Origin: Porphyra umbilicalis
Taxonomy: Eukaryota; Rhodophyta; Bangiophyceae; Bangiales; Bangiaceae
Assembly (NCBI GenBank): GCA_002049455.2
Contig: KV918844.1
Coordinates: 62,001 to 126,000 of the forward strand
Direction: 5' to 3'
Length of the DNA: 64,000 bases
Position numbers and translations under genes: made by a program. Below, one piece after another: positions 23,177 to 34,256 of the stretch (its first letter is position 1; each line of letters begins with the position of its first letter). The notes below the pieces were generated by a model. That model ran no database searches and was not told the DNA's origin. It was given only the letters and a program-made list of their open reading frames with translations.

Positions 23177-26100
23177 ACCTTGGGGTTTGCAGAACCCTAC
23201 AAAGGGCCGATGTTGGCCGCCGTCTTGGATAACAACCATCCAAAAGATGGTACCGATACTTCATGGGACGACGCGAGTCGTGACCCACTCGAGGACCTCG
23301 ACCTCAGTGAGGCCCCCGAGTACCTGCACAAGCAGATTTGAGACATGCTCAAGACGCATTCGTCGATGTGGGATGGAAGCCTCGGCGTCATTCGTGCTAC
23401 GCAGCACGCCATCGTCACTCCCCCAGACGCTCTGCCCATACGGGCCCAGCCCTGCCGGACCGGGCCGTTCAAACGGCAGATCATCGCTGATCAGATCAAC
23501 AAGATGTTGAAGCTCAACATCATCGCCCCTAGCCATAGTGCTTGGGCAAGCCCCGTAGTAATTGTACCAAAGAAGAACGGCAAAGCCCGATTCTGTGTCG
23601 ACTATCGTCGGTTAAACAACATCACCAAGAAGGATGCTTATCCATTGCCTCGGATGGAGGACTGCCTCGACTCCTTGGGAGATGCCCAGGTGTTCACGTT
23701 TCTCGACTGCACCGCGGGGTACTGGCAAGTACCCTTACGCAAGGAAGACCAAGAGAAGACGGCGTTCACAACGCATTGTGGTATATACCACTGGTTATCA
23801 ATGCCTTTCGGTTTGACGAACGCGCCCGCTACCTTTCAGCGTGCGTTGGATATTATCCTCTCGGGCTTGAAGTGGCAGATATGCCTTTTCTACCTGGACG
23901 ATGTCATCATCTTCTCCGCAAACGCGGAACAACTCGTCGAAGACGTTGATACGGTTCTGCACCGTCTGCGCGAAGCCGGGGTTACCCTTACCTTGGAAAA
24001 GTGCACATGGTTCTCCGACGAAGTCGAGAACCTCGGACACATTGTCCGCCCCGGGAAGCTGCACGTGCACAACAAGAACGTGGATGCTCTGAAGCACGCC
24101 AAGTTCCCAACGACGACGACCCAGCTGAAAAGCTTCTTGGGCATGTGCAACGTCTATCGACGCTTCTTCAAGGACTTTGCCAAACGAGCGAAGCCCCTGA
24201 AGGCCCTGACTAGGGCCGAGATCCCACCGGACCTACCATCACCCACGGACGTGGCCATCGCCGCATTCGAAGACCTTCGAAACGTACTGTCGTGCCCACC
24301 GGTACTTGCCTTGTCAAAGGCCAACCGGAAGCTCTTCGTTGACGTTGACGTATGCGCCGATCAATTTGGTTGTACCCTCCTCCAGGAGGAACCGGGCGAA
24401 CTGCTCCATCCTGTCGGATATTGAAGCTGAGGACTCACTGCTGCACAGCAAAACTACTCCACAACGGAGCGCGAATGCCTCGGCGTCTTGTGGGCTGTCC
24501 TCAAGTTGAGGCACTTCCTCGATGGGCAACAGTTCCTCATTCGAACGGATCACCAAGCACTTAGCTGGATCTACAGCACGACTGACTCAAGCGGACGCTT
24601 GATGCGATGGCGACTTCACCTCTCCGAATATACATTCCATATGGTTTATAAACCAGGTGCATCGCACCACTTGCCCGACTTCCTGTCGCGCGCCTCTACG
24701 GTGGCGCCGCCAGGAGATATCCATAATGATATACCTTGCTTGGCATTGGCCGAGACGGCCAACGTCTTAAGAACGGGGAGGTACACGGGTACCGACACAC
24801 CGGAACCGGTGGAGTTCGACGATGTTGTCGAAGCACAACATGCAGACGACTTCTGCGTCCAGATGTCCACTTGCGTGGAGCGCGGAATGGCCAAGGCCTT
24901 CTTCCGCAACGAGCATCACGCTCTGTATCTCCGGGCGCCTGACGGCAACCAATTGGTTATACCAAAATCATTACGCGAACGCGTCTTGACGCTCGAGCAT
25001 CACGCCACAGTGGCAGCCCACCCCGGTATGAACCGGGTGTACTACACCATGCGAAAGGCATATTACTGGTCTTCGATGGTGACGGACATCCACACAACCA
25101 ACACCAAGTGCACAACTTGTGCCCAAAACCGCCTCGCCTTGCGGCGACACACCACGCCATTGACGCTGTTCCCGGCTACTGAACCTCTCACGGAGCTGTC
25201 GGTTGACATCTTTGGGCCCATCGTGGCCTCCAAGAAGGGCAATCGCTTCATCTTGGTTATCACCGACCGCTTCGCGAAGCTCACCATGTGCGTCGCCTTA
25301 CGGCATATTCCAGCCATGTCCGTGGCGTCAGCCGTCATCGACGCGTGGGTGTCCGCCTACGGGCCCCCGGACCGGATCCTATCGGACCAAGGGCCCCAGT
25401 TCATGTCGAACTTCTTCATCGCTGTGATGAAAATACTTGGCATTAAAACAGTTCGCACCACGGCGTATCATCCCCAAACCAATGGGCAAGTTGAACGGTA
25501 CAACCGTACCATGGCTACTCAGCTGCGACACCACGTCGCCGACGACCCATCGCGATGGGACGAGCTACTCCCGGTAATCACCATGGCATATAATAGCCGA
25601 CCACACCGGTCTACGGGTATCGCTCCCTTTAAGCTCGTTATCCCAAGGCGGATCCCCAACATCACGGTTCGCAACTTGCCCCCGGGCACTCCGCTTACTA
25701 ATAAGGGAAAGCTCAAGGATGGGTCGCCCCTAGCTCGCAAACACGAGTTCATGGCCCGCCTGCGAAAGCAGATCCCCATCATAGTTGAGGCCTTGCGTAA
25801 GACGCAACAACGTTGCAAACGTAACTTCGACCATCGGGTCGCAACCCGCAATGCGGACGTCGAGATCGCCGACTACGTATACACGACCAACCACGAACGG
25901 CCAAACAAGCTGCAAAGCAAAGCCATTGGACCCTTCGTGGTCATCGACGCAGACGCGGACGCCTCCACGTTTGTCGTTGACTCTGACGGCGAGGAAAAAC
26001 GTGTCAGCAGTGACCATGTCGTCCCAGCTCCTCGTCCAACGACGACGGACACGGTTCGACACCCCCTGCTTGATGGTCTTGACCAACGCAAGCCCCCCCC

Positions 26101-26890
26101 GGCCACTGCCGATGAGTATGTGGTTGACAAACTTCTAGGCTTACGCTAGAATGGCGACAGCTACAGCCCTCAGGTGCGCTGGTTTGACTACGGGTCGAAA
26201 GACGACACATGGGAACCCCTGGAGAATCTCCCACGCAACCTGGTGGTGCGATTTCTTTGGCAGAAGAAGAAGCATGTACCCGGGTACGAATGGCAAACGC
26301 CCACGCGACGAAGTCGCCGACAGGCCGGGCTCACAACCGTGGCCAACATCGTCATGGACTCCAGGTGGATACCCACTATCCAACATGTCCATGGTACCGG
26401 GGACGGAGTTATCCGTGCCGCTGTCTCGTGGACAGATTCAAGTACAGCCGCCGCAATTAAGGAAGTAATTCATGTCGTGTGTCTTAATTCCACTCTGCCG
26501 TCTATGTCGCGCAACTTTGCGTATGATCCCCAACTTGCCTTGCGGCATTTCCCTCGGCTGAACCGTGTTTACGGCCCGTACACATATGTGTGGCCGAAAT
26601 CCGCGCAGGCGACACTGATCGGGAGCGATCCCTCTGTACCAGTGCTCCCCAACGGGCTTCTGGTACCCCCGGTACAACACTTGGACTCAGTCCTTCGAAG
26701 CTTGGTGACAACCACAGAGGAAGCAACTGTGGTCATACCACAATGGACCAACACCAGTTGGTACGCTACCGCCATACGCGCATGTTTCGAGTACGAAGTG
26801 CTTTTATCAGCAGATGCAAGAGATACAAATTCACCCACATGGGCCATGATGGCCTGCCACTTCCTTCATCGCTATGACGATAAACAGTAA
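23177..26890 (+). pseudogene. pol: Pol polyprotein: RT, RNase H, integrase, chromodomain plus extra C-terminal domain
   Basis: Reverse transcriptase (about 23480-24230) has FCVDYRRLN, the polymerase motif FYLDDVIIF near 23888 and SFLGMCNVYRRF. RNase H (about 24320-24700) has the first Asp in FVDVDVCAD, Glu in TERECLG and DHQALSW. Integrase (about 24950-25700) has the HH-CC zinc motif (HHATVAAH, CTTC) and the DDE residues in VDIFGP, LSDQGPQF and NGQVERYNR. A chromodomain spans about 26110-26260 (YVVDKLLGL, VRWFDYGS, DDTWEPLENL). About 200 residues of unfamiliar sequence follow, ending at 26890. The frame never shifts but is interrupted by TGA at 23339, 24422 and 24428 and by TAG at 26147, the last inside the chromodomain. 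The pair at 24422/24428 sits exactly where Gypsy enzymes usually have aromatic-Ser-Arg (YWSR-type), so TGG-to-TGA and CGA-to-TGA are likely. Confidence 0.92.
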
Positions 26891-26911
26891 AACTGAGAAG
26901 TGAATACAAAC

Positions 26912-27112
26912 ATGTCAAACGACAAACAATCACAAGACGAAGAAGCATCAACACCTGAAAGGCGTAAGCCCCCGACATTGCCACCCCCTCCCCGCCAGGG
27001 TCAGCCGAGCAAGTCACTGAACAGTGATCCTCGCTACTCGTCCTCCTCACCACTACGACACGAGTCGCGACGACGAACGTGGCGAGAGCCAACGCTGGCC
27101 CCCGACTCTTGA
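26912..27112 (+). CDS. Small basic/Pro-rich ORF after pol
   Basis: 66 codons starting with an ATG 22 bp after the pol stop and ending TGA at 27110. It is Ser/Arg/Pro-rich with no domain. Its 3' part overlaps the end of the reverse-strand gene (27034), so it may be no more than the complement of that coding region. Confidence 0.25.
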   Translation: MSNDKQSQDEEASTPERRKPPTLPPPPRQGQPSKSLNSDPRYSSSSPLRHESRRRTWREPTLAPDS

Positions 27113-29004
27113 GACACACTACGCGCACGCGTATTACGCGCCGAGGGCGGAGCCCCGCCGGACGGCCCCCCGTCAGCATGGGCGCGACGCCCCAGAACGC
27201 TCTGCGCGTTGAAGCGCGTCGGCCCCGCCACCTCCTCCGGCTGGATAGCATCGAGATGCTGAGCAAAGCGCTCGTAGTCGGCATCGCCATCGACGGCGCG
27301 AGCCACGGCCTACCCAATGATGGCCAAGGCCGCCTCGACCCCTCGGCCGTCCTCCCGCTCCACGGCACGGCGCAAGCCAGTCACTTGGTCTACCCAGGCG
27401 TGCGCCACCGCTGACACAGCAGCCCCACGGGGCGCGCGAAAGCGCACGTCGCGCACGCGCGCCGACCCGAACAAGGCAACCGCCGCGGAGCAAGAGGCAC
27501 GCGTCGGCCAAGTGGCCTCGATGGCCTGGGGCGGCGACGCCGACCGCGAGCGATCGCGACGTGGCGAACGCGGGCGGTGATAACCCCCACGGTCGGCACG
27601 GACGGCATAAGCCTCTCCCGGATGCGTTTGTCGACCGCGAGGCCACACCCCGAGTTGACTCGAAGGAACCGGCGCCACATGGGCGGGCGCGTTCGGGTCA
27701 GGTGCCCAGTCGAAATCCACACACGCGTGTCGAAGGCAAAAGCCGAACTCCTTGGTCTCGTCGACCGTAACGCGCACTTGCCGCGCCTCGCCGGTGTCCC
27801 GGTCCCGACTGACCACTTCCTTGAGGACGACCCCCCAAGGGAACACGTCCATTGCGCGGCGCATCTTGCCATATAAGGCATGTGCGACCTCGCCGTCAGG
27901 CGCCTCACGCAGTTTGGACGTGTCCAAAACGTCGAAGTGACGAAGGGTCTTCTCGTCCAATCGGACAAAGACCTTATCCTCCTGAAGGGTGCGAACCCAA
28001 GCCGCAATCAGATTGCATTAGTACACCGAGTACACAACCTGCCAGGCGGAGCTATACTCGTTTCGCAGCGAGTCCGCCACGTACGATACCACCACCGGGG
28101 TCGCCACCCAAAGATCTGTCTTGGGCTCCCAGTCAGGGACTGGCGGAAGCCAAAGAGACAAGTCAAATGACTTCGACGCCCGGAGAAATCCGGCTGACCA
28201 CTCCGTCGGCAGCAGCCCGCGACCGCGGAAGAACCGTGTGTCCGCCGCGCGGCGATGGTCGGTCCCGAACATCGGCACCCGAAAGGGGTTCGGCAGGTCG
28301 CTCATGCGAGGGCTTCGATCTTCATCGACCGCATCGTTCTCGTCCGCCGCCACCAGCGTAAGCTGATCCAAGTACCCCGCCAACCCGGCATCGTGGCCGA
28401 TCGGTACCGCGAGGTCCGTGGCCACAGGGCGCGAGAGAAAGACGGCCTTAGGCCAGTTCCGCAACAGGCGGCAAAATGACATGGATACCGCCTCGAAGGT
28501 CTCTGTGCCCCGCACGGGAAACAACAAGGCGTTGGTGTACACCAAACGGTGGAAGGGGTGCAAGGGCACCTGGTACCGGGTGACGTCGTTGCAAAACGAC
28601 ATGATCTCGTATATACGGCGCTGTGGCCCCTGGTTCCCAAAGAACGGGTCCCCATGGACGTCGGCCACGCGGTCACCTGCATGGGTAGGTGCGCCGAGCT
28701 CGGCCGTCACGTCGACAAAGCCCGGCAGGGCCTCGTAGCGGCCGTGAAGACGCCGAGTGTGCGCGCGAGCGCGGTTGCGAATGCAAATCTCATGGAAACC
28801 ATGGTCAGTGATGACCGGGACTCCGTCCACCACCTCGGTTGGGCCCACGTAGGCATAGAACATGCCGCTAGGCCTGAACTGCCGAAGCACCTCCGGGTCG
28901 GTGGACCGTTCCACGTTGGGTTCGTCACCCCCCGCGACGTGGGGCACGGGCGCCTCGCCATTGGCATGGCCGCCGTCAACGGCCATCGCGGCCTTGTCGG
29001 CCAT
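27034..29004 (-). pseudogene. Reverse-strand gene inside the Gypsy element, unknown function
   Basis: Read right to left from ATG 29004 to the stop at 27034 this is one frame of 657 codons, interrupted by TAA at 28020-28018 and TAG at 27312-27310. Coding-like sequence continues without a frameshift across both. The N-terminus is acidic. The middle (about 28900-28030) is a mixed globular sequence with segments such as SGMFYAYVGPTEVV, HPFHRLVYTNALLFPV, SFDLSLWLPPVPDW and WVATPVVVSYVADS. After 28018 come KVFVRLDEKTLRHFDV and VCVDFDW-like text, then an Arg/Ser-rich region near 27560 (RSPRRDRSRSASP) and a helical tail. I recognise no family. Its GC content is visibly higher than that of gag-pol, which suggests separate origin. 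Extra antisense genes between pol and the 3' LTR are known in some plant Gypsy lineages (Tat group). Whether this gene is related to those is unknown. Confidence 0.65.
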
Positions 29005-29156
29005 GCTGGTACTTGGATGCGAACCCTTCTCCTCCCTTACGTCGCCGCAAGGCAAATCGCCCGCGCCGCCGGCACTTCCCGCCGCGCCGCCAGGCAACCC
29101 GCCCACGCCGTAAGGCCAACCGACCGCGTCGCCGGCTGGCCGCCCTTGACGCCGTC

Positions 29157-29320
29157 GCCGGGCTTTCCTCCCTTGCCGCCGTCGCCGGGCTTGCCTCCCT
29201 TGCCGCCGTCGCCGGGCTTGCCGCCCTTGCCGCCGTCGCAGGGCGTGCCGCCCTTGCCGCCGTCGCCGGGCTTGCCGCCCGTGCCACCGTCGCCGGGCTT
29301 GCCGCCCTTGCCGCCGTGCG
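29157..29320. repeat. 27-bp minisatellite, about six copies
   Basis: The unit CGGGCTTGCCGCCCTTGCCG plus CCGTCGC repeats in tandem with a few substitutions. The length is a multiple of three, so the frames on both strands stay open (Gly/Lys/Pro or Arg/Gln repeats). It lies upstream of the likely start of the reverse-strand gene, in its presumptive promoter or 5' leader. Confidence 0.85.
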
Positions 29321-29477
29321 CGCCGCCCCCCCCACCCAGCGCAAACCCACACTCACCGGGTACGCAACCTCGCGGTTTGCCACCTCGCCGTAGGGCACCC
29401 CCACTCAAGCTTTGCCGTTAGGCCTCGACCTGTGCGTGAGCACGAAGACACGGGATGGCCCCGTGCCGACAACCACG

Positions 29478-29703
29478 GACCCGCGTCCCGGCTTTCGCCT
29501 CGTCGCCGGGGTAGTCACACCCCGACGAGGTCGGCGCCACCCGACAACGACGACGACCACCCAGCACGCGCTGCACCACGCACACGACCCGGTGGTGACC
29601 GGTCTCGGGGTACGTTCCCCACCCCCCACCCCCGGCAACACGGACACGCGTCCCGGCTTTCGCCGTGTCGTCGGGGTTGGCAAACCCCGACGAAGTAGGC
29701 GCC
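29478..29703. repeat. Pair of ~61-bp direct repeats in the 3' internal region
   Basis: Bases about 29478-29538 and 29643-29703 share CGCGTCCCGGCTTTCGCC and a second block, CCCCGACGA(G/A)GT(C/A)GGCGCC, at equal spacing. Intervening sequence is unrelated. No coding role apparent. Confidence 0.7.
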
Positions 29704-30096
29704 ACTCGGCGCCGACGATGGTCACCCCAGCACGTGCTACATGACGCACCCGCACACCTACGGGTCTTAACCCCGACGCTCGTCACCCGGAAACCGGCAG
29801 CCTGGCCCCCACGCCGACGCCGACCCGCCTGCGCGGGCACGCGTGCGCGCAAGCGCAGATCGGACCCGCAGCGCAAGCTGTTCGCCACACACGCCCACGC
29901 GTGCGTGGCTGGACGGTCGCGACCGACGACGGCGAACCTCCACCTCCCCCGAATCGGGACTGCGCGGCGCGCCCCCCACGGCTCCCGCCACCCAGGCGGT
30001 TACGCCCGCGCGGGCCCGTAAGAGGCCGCGATCGCCCAATCGGGTTTCACCATCCTCGGATCTCACCGGGACGGTTCGAATCTCGCAATGGAGGTA

Positions 30097-30492
30097 TGTA
30101 GCATATCTCTGCTCCCATTTGGCAATTGGCAACAAGTAGCCTCCTTGACCGGCCAAAGCCCATGTATTGTGGGAATTGGCCTGTGGCACGCCCTTTGGGG
30201 GGTTACTTCCGCATTGTTCATGTTTTATTTTTTGTTTGCTTGCCTGTCTTATCTGTCTGCCGGCACTCATTACGATCGCTTGTGATCGAACGGTCGATCG
30301 ACCGGTGCCCTCGTTTGTATTAAATCACCGTGGGTTCGGGGTCGCCGTCGTGGGCTCCAACCGGCTCCCCATCGGATGCCCTTCAACAAAAGGTCTTTCT
30401 TCCTCGCCGCGACGGCGATAGAACTCGCTTTATTGCTTGGCTACGGTCGGTCTCAGTACACTGGTAATTGACCTAACTTTATTAATACAACA
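30097..30492 (+). repeat. 3' LTR (396 bp)
   Basis: It is the same sequence as 20557-20951 apart from about 19 substitutions and one indel. It is followed directly by the target duplication GGTTG. The bases just before it (AATGGAGGTA) are the expected place of the polypurine tract. Confidence 0.95.
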
Positions 30493-30497
30493 GGTTG

Positions 30498-32722
30498 CTT
30501 GAATCGTCGCTCACCGGGAAAAAGAGCACCAAACGGCCCGGCAAGCGAGACGCGCTGTGCACCTCCGTGTTCAATGCAACCGGAGAGTGAATTGTGACGT
30601 TGACAAACAGCACGGCCGCAGCAGGTGCGTCGATGATGTTAAAGCCGTATGGTCCCGCTGCGACTGGCGACGAGGGTGAAGACGGAGCGTCCACGACGAG
30701 AGCAGCCAGTGGCGTCGAGGGGAGGCGGGCCACCGCGGGGGCATCCAACGCCTCCGACGCCCACGCTGACGGCGGGGCGGTGGCTGACGATGACACGGGC
30801 GGCCCGGCACAGGGAAAGAGCTCATTGCAGAGGCCTTGAACTTCCGCTGCAAAGTCGCGGGATTTGTAGTTTCCCGAGACCGTGGTTGCTTGAGTCACGA
30901 CCGACACGCCGTTCATGGGGGTGATGACAATGTCATAGCCCTGCATCACTCTGAGCGAGTATTGGCGCTTGGAGCGGCCGCCACGGGCCACGGCTACCTC
31001 CGAAAGGAGGTACTCGATGGCCACCCTGCCGCCTTCGACTCCGTCAAGGCTCCACGGGAGCTGCAGCCCGACCGCCATCCCGAGCACCGCCACATTGCCG
31101 GTCCTGCGGACCTCTGCAACCAGCCACGACTGGCCACCCCCTGCCAACCTCTCGGGACAGCACGGACAGATTGCCATCGCCGGCGTAGTGCAGCGTGCCG
31201 TTTTGACAGGCGCCACACGCCTCTGCTTTGCAGTCGATGAGGCACCCGGAAGGTTGGACCGCCCAGCATCGGCGCCCATGGCCTTGCACTTGACGCTACC
31301 CGTCATTGTGGCCAAAAGGCCGCCGGTTGGGTCGGCACCCGGGACGCCGACTATCGCGGGTGGCCGGCTTCCCCTGCCTGCCCCCGCGCGGTCGATGCCG
31401 CCCGAATCAGCTGCTGCCCCCGTCGTCGCGACAGGCACACGCAGGGAACGTGTCAAGCTGTGCGGCGGGAATTTGAGCAGGACAGGGCGCAGCACGTGCA
31501 GGAGCGCTGTGAGGTCTACGTCGTCGTCGAGGGAGAAATTCCAATTGAATAGAAGATTTGAAGGGCCGAGCGTGTTGTTGCTCTCGTCACCGTCGAGGTG
31601 GACGACACAACCGACCTTGTGGGTCTCCCTCACGAGTGCAGGGGAGCATAGCCGCACGCCCAGCGCGGCAATCTCCTCAACTCTCAGGCCCCGCTCGTGG
31701 GCCCCACCGGCAGACAGGGCAAGCTCGTCCATGGCGCACAGGTTCCTGCTCATCCACTCATTAATAAGGTTGTCCGGGTTGGTGGCCGCTCACAGCTCCT
31801 TCAAAGAGAAGGACGCTGGCTGCCCCGACGTGTGCTTGTACTCCGCCAGGCGGCCTCGGAGGTGCATGCCGCGGACCACCACGCCAAAGGTCTCCTCCAT
31901 GAATCGGAGGGCCGAGACGGGCTCGGAGAAAAGCTCTAATAAGAGCACCCGGAGCAGCTCTTGGTCTCCGCCGTTGTTAATCGCCGATGGACAGTCCAGC
32001 TTCCAGGTCACAGCGACGATCCCCATGAAGGAGAGCATTGACGCGTGCCGGCGCGTACGGTGCCGGAATGCACAGCGCAGCAAAAGAGACAGGCGCTCTC
32101 TCGGCGTCCTTGGTGTTGGCGGGCGCTGCGGGGCCGCCGAAGCTTGGCCATCGGCTGGCGCCGGCAGGGGGCCATGGACAAGAGCGGCAGCGGTAATCCC
32201 GTCGAAGATGGCGGCGGCAGCGTTGAAAACGGCAGCCGCCGCGGCTGGGACGCCGACGGAACTTTCGGTGCTCGCTGACGCGCGCGAGATGACGTCCGCA
32301 GCAGCCGAGCGTACTGCCGATGACGGCCAGCCAACGGTAGAGCCGACGGTCGAGCCGACCGCGGCCGTGGTCGTGAGTGAAAGCTGCCCGTCATCGTGGG
32401 AGAGCCCCGTAGATAGTATCACATGGGAGGAAGGTGCGACAGAAGCAGGCAAGAAAACAGCCGCCCCAGGACCAGAACGACCGTCCATTTTTCTGGCAGA
32501 CGTCGTTGAATGGGAACAACGGCACGGTGACGGGGGCACGAACTGTTGCACCGTAGCGACGGGCTTGTGATACCGCACTCGTCGCCGAACCTCGCACAGC
32601 CCAGACCCCATTTTACAGCCACGGAGGCTGCAGGGCGGCGGCTGCGACCGGCCGCGGCTTCCGGTCGCACACGGAAGACGGGGGAGGGGCACGTAGCTGC
32701 AGCGACGCCATTGGCCGGTCAT
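30498..32722 (-). pseudogene. Hypothetical protein gene whose 3' end is cut by the retrotransposon
   Basis: Read right to left from ATG 32722, the frame runs about 740 codons with one in-frame TGA at 31792-31790. That stop could be removed by a 48-bp intron (GTGAGC at 31793 to AGCAG at 31746, containing TTATTAAT), which keeps frame; otherwise it is a nonsense mutation. The first third is Ala/Ser-rich and Pro-rich. Better globular segments are KLDCPSAINNGGDQELLRV, FMEETFGVVVRGMHLRGR, VGCVVHLDGDESNN, LLFNWNFSLDDDVDLTALL and YSLRVMQGYDIVITPMNG. I recognise no family. The frame now ends LLY-stop inside the LTR. Joining across the target duplication shows the pre-insertion end was five codons further (NPMGVC-type end, stop at 20539-20537). 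Alternatively GTGAGC at about 30510 could be a splice donor. Confidence 0.5.
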
Positions 32723-32789
32723 ACAGCGTCGTGAGGCGTCCGGTCGTCGGCCGGACCGCAGGAATTGCTGCAGCGCGACACGGGGGCCG

Positions 32790-34110
32790 CCCCCAGAAGC
32801 AGGAAGGGTAGGTCACACCAACAGCGCCGGGTGCGGCGCTGGTCGCAGCAGTCGCGGTTGGTGGTGGTAGGTATGGGGGTGGGGAGAGCCGGCATTGCCA
32901 GCCGCACATGGCGGCGGCGCAAGCCGCCGTCGGCGGGGGGGGGCGGCGGCGGCGGCCACGGCGGCGACGGCGGCGGCGGCGGCGGCGGCGGCGGGCATGG
33001 CCGCGGCGGCGGCGGCCGCGGCCGGCCGGGGATATTGTCGCCGCCGCCGCGGCCGTTTTCTACCCCACATGCCGATAGGCAGGGACGGAAGAAACTCAGC
33101 GCAGACGGGCCGAGGAACAGAGGCAAAACGCGAGGTGGTAGGTGGCGGTGCGAGGGGGCGTGGGAGGTGGCGGCGGGGGGCGGGGGGGAGGGGGGGTGCT
33201 CCTGGCCGCCGGTGATCTCTGTAGTCGACGGCGACTGTAGCAGCTGTAGGCGTGGCAACGGCCGCAGCAGCGGCGGCTGCTGGCTTTCGCTTCGGTGGTG
33301 GACCTTGCTCTGAGGCCGGGGAGCGGTAGGTCCTTGCCCACGGCTCGGCACGAACGTTCGAGTGCGATCACCGATGCACGACGATTCGTCATTCCTCAGC
33401 GCATCCTGTCAAGCAATTCGCGAGATTCTTCCGGCCATCGTGCGGAGCCCGAACCTCAGTGGTCCAGTGGCGACGCCGGAGGCGCCTGCTCTGACCGCAA
33501 AATGCCGTCCAAGCCGACAGAGAGTGGATCCAACGGCAGGAAATGCCGACCCTGACGCAGCGTTCGCAACGTGCGGTGAGACTGGGCAAAAAAATTGATA
33601 CCTCGTGATAAGGTGCTTGCGTGCCACCGCCACAAACGCAAGCGGCCACAGCTGCTGCGGCCGTTGCCACGCCTACAGCTGCTACAGTCGCCGTCGACTA
33701 CAGAGATCACCGGCGGCCAGGAGCACCCCCCCCTCCCCCCCGCCCCCCGCCGCCACCTCCCACGCCCCCTCGCACCGCCACCTACCACCTCGCGTTTTGC
33801 CTCTGTTCCTCGGCCCGTCTGCGCTGAGCTTCTTCCGTCCCTGCCTATCGGCATGTGGGGTAGAAAACGGCCGCGGCGGCGGCGACAATATCCCCGGCCG
33901 GCCGCGGCCGCCGCCGCCGCGGCCATGCCCGCCGCCGCCGCCGCCGCCGCCGCCGTCGCCGCCGTGGCCGCCGCCGCCGTCCCCCCCGCCGACGGCGGCT
34001 TGCGCCGCCGCCATGTGCGGCTGGCAATGCCGGCTCTTCCCACCGCCACACCTACCACCCCCAACCGCGGCTGCTTCGGCCAGCGCCGCGCCTTGCTCCA
34101 CCCGTATGGC
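32790..34110. repeat. Second long inverted repeat with GC-rich arms
   Basis: Bases about 32790-33260 correspond to the reverse complement of about 33650-34110. The arms share GCCGGCATTGCCAGCCGCAC (32889 and its complement near 34017), the GCGGCGG core, the GTAGAAAACGG/CCGTTTTCTAC word near 33055 and 33863, and a CGCGAGGTGGTAGGTGGCGG block. The roughly 390-bp spacer (33260-33650) is unique. The arrangement (long arms, G/C runs, short unique loop, no transposase) is like that of the intronic element at 16308-17921, but I see no sequence identity between the two. Large open frames across the arms are by-products of GC richness. Confidence 0.8.
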
Positions 34111-34256
34111 CGAGCTGTCACTCCCCCCGGTATTTATGAACCCGGGCCAGCCGCGGCTGTGCGGGGATGCGACCGCCTCCAGTCGTACCTACCCGTTTTG
34201 TCCGCTTCACCCGGCGGGCTACAGCTGCACCCGTGCTTTAGCTACCACGGGTTGCC

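Larger units (their letters stand above)
20557..30492 (+). mobile_element. Complete Ty3/Gypsy chromovirus-like LTR retrotransposon (9,936 bp)
   Basis: Two LTRs that start TGTAGC and end ACA bound the element. The 5-bp target duplication GGTTG is present at 20552-20556 and 30493-30497, which fixes both ends exactly. Order on the plus strand is 5' LTR, gag-protease, RT, RNase H, integrase, chromodomain, an extra C-terminal domain, a small ORF, then 3 kb whose main coding capacity is on the opposite strand, and the 3' LTR. The order RT-RNase H-integrase and the chromodomain define a Ty3/Gypsy chromovirus. By my by-eye count the LTRs differ at about 19 positions in 395 (roughly 95% identity), so the insertion is not recent. 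Gag and pol are uninterrupted apart from in-frame stops (see separate entries). Confidence 0.96.

Noticed and set aside
23174-24430. Alternative genetic code with TGA read as an amino acid
   Set aside because: TAA and TAG also interrupt frames in the window, and intact genes use all three as terminal stops; decay explains the pattern more simply.
30072-30085. GGTTCGAATCTCG resembling a tRNA T-arm just before the 3' LTR
   Set aside because: No A box, anticodon stem or acceptor stem upstream.
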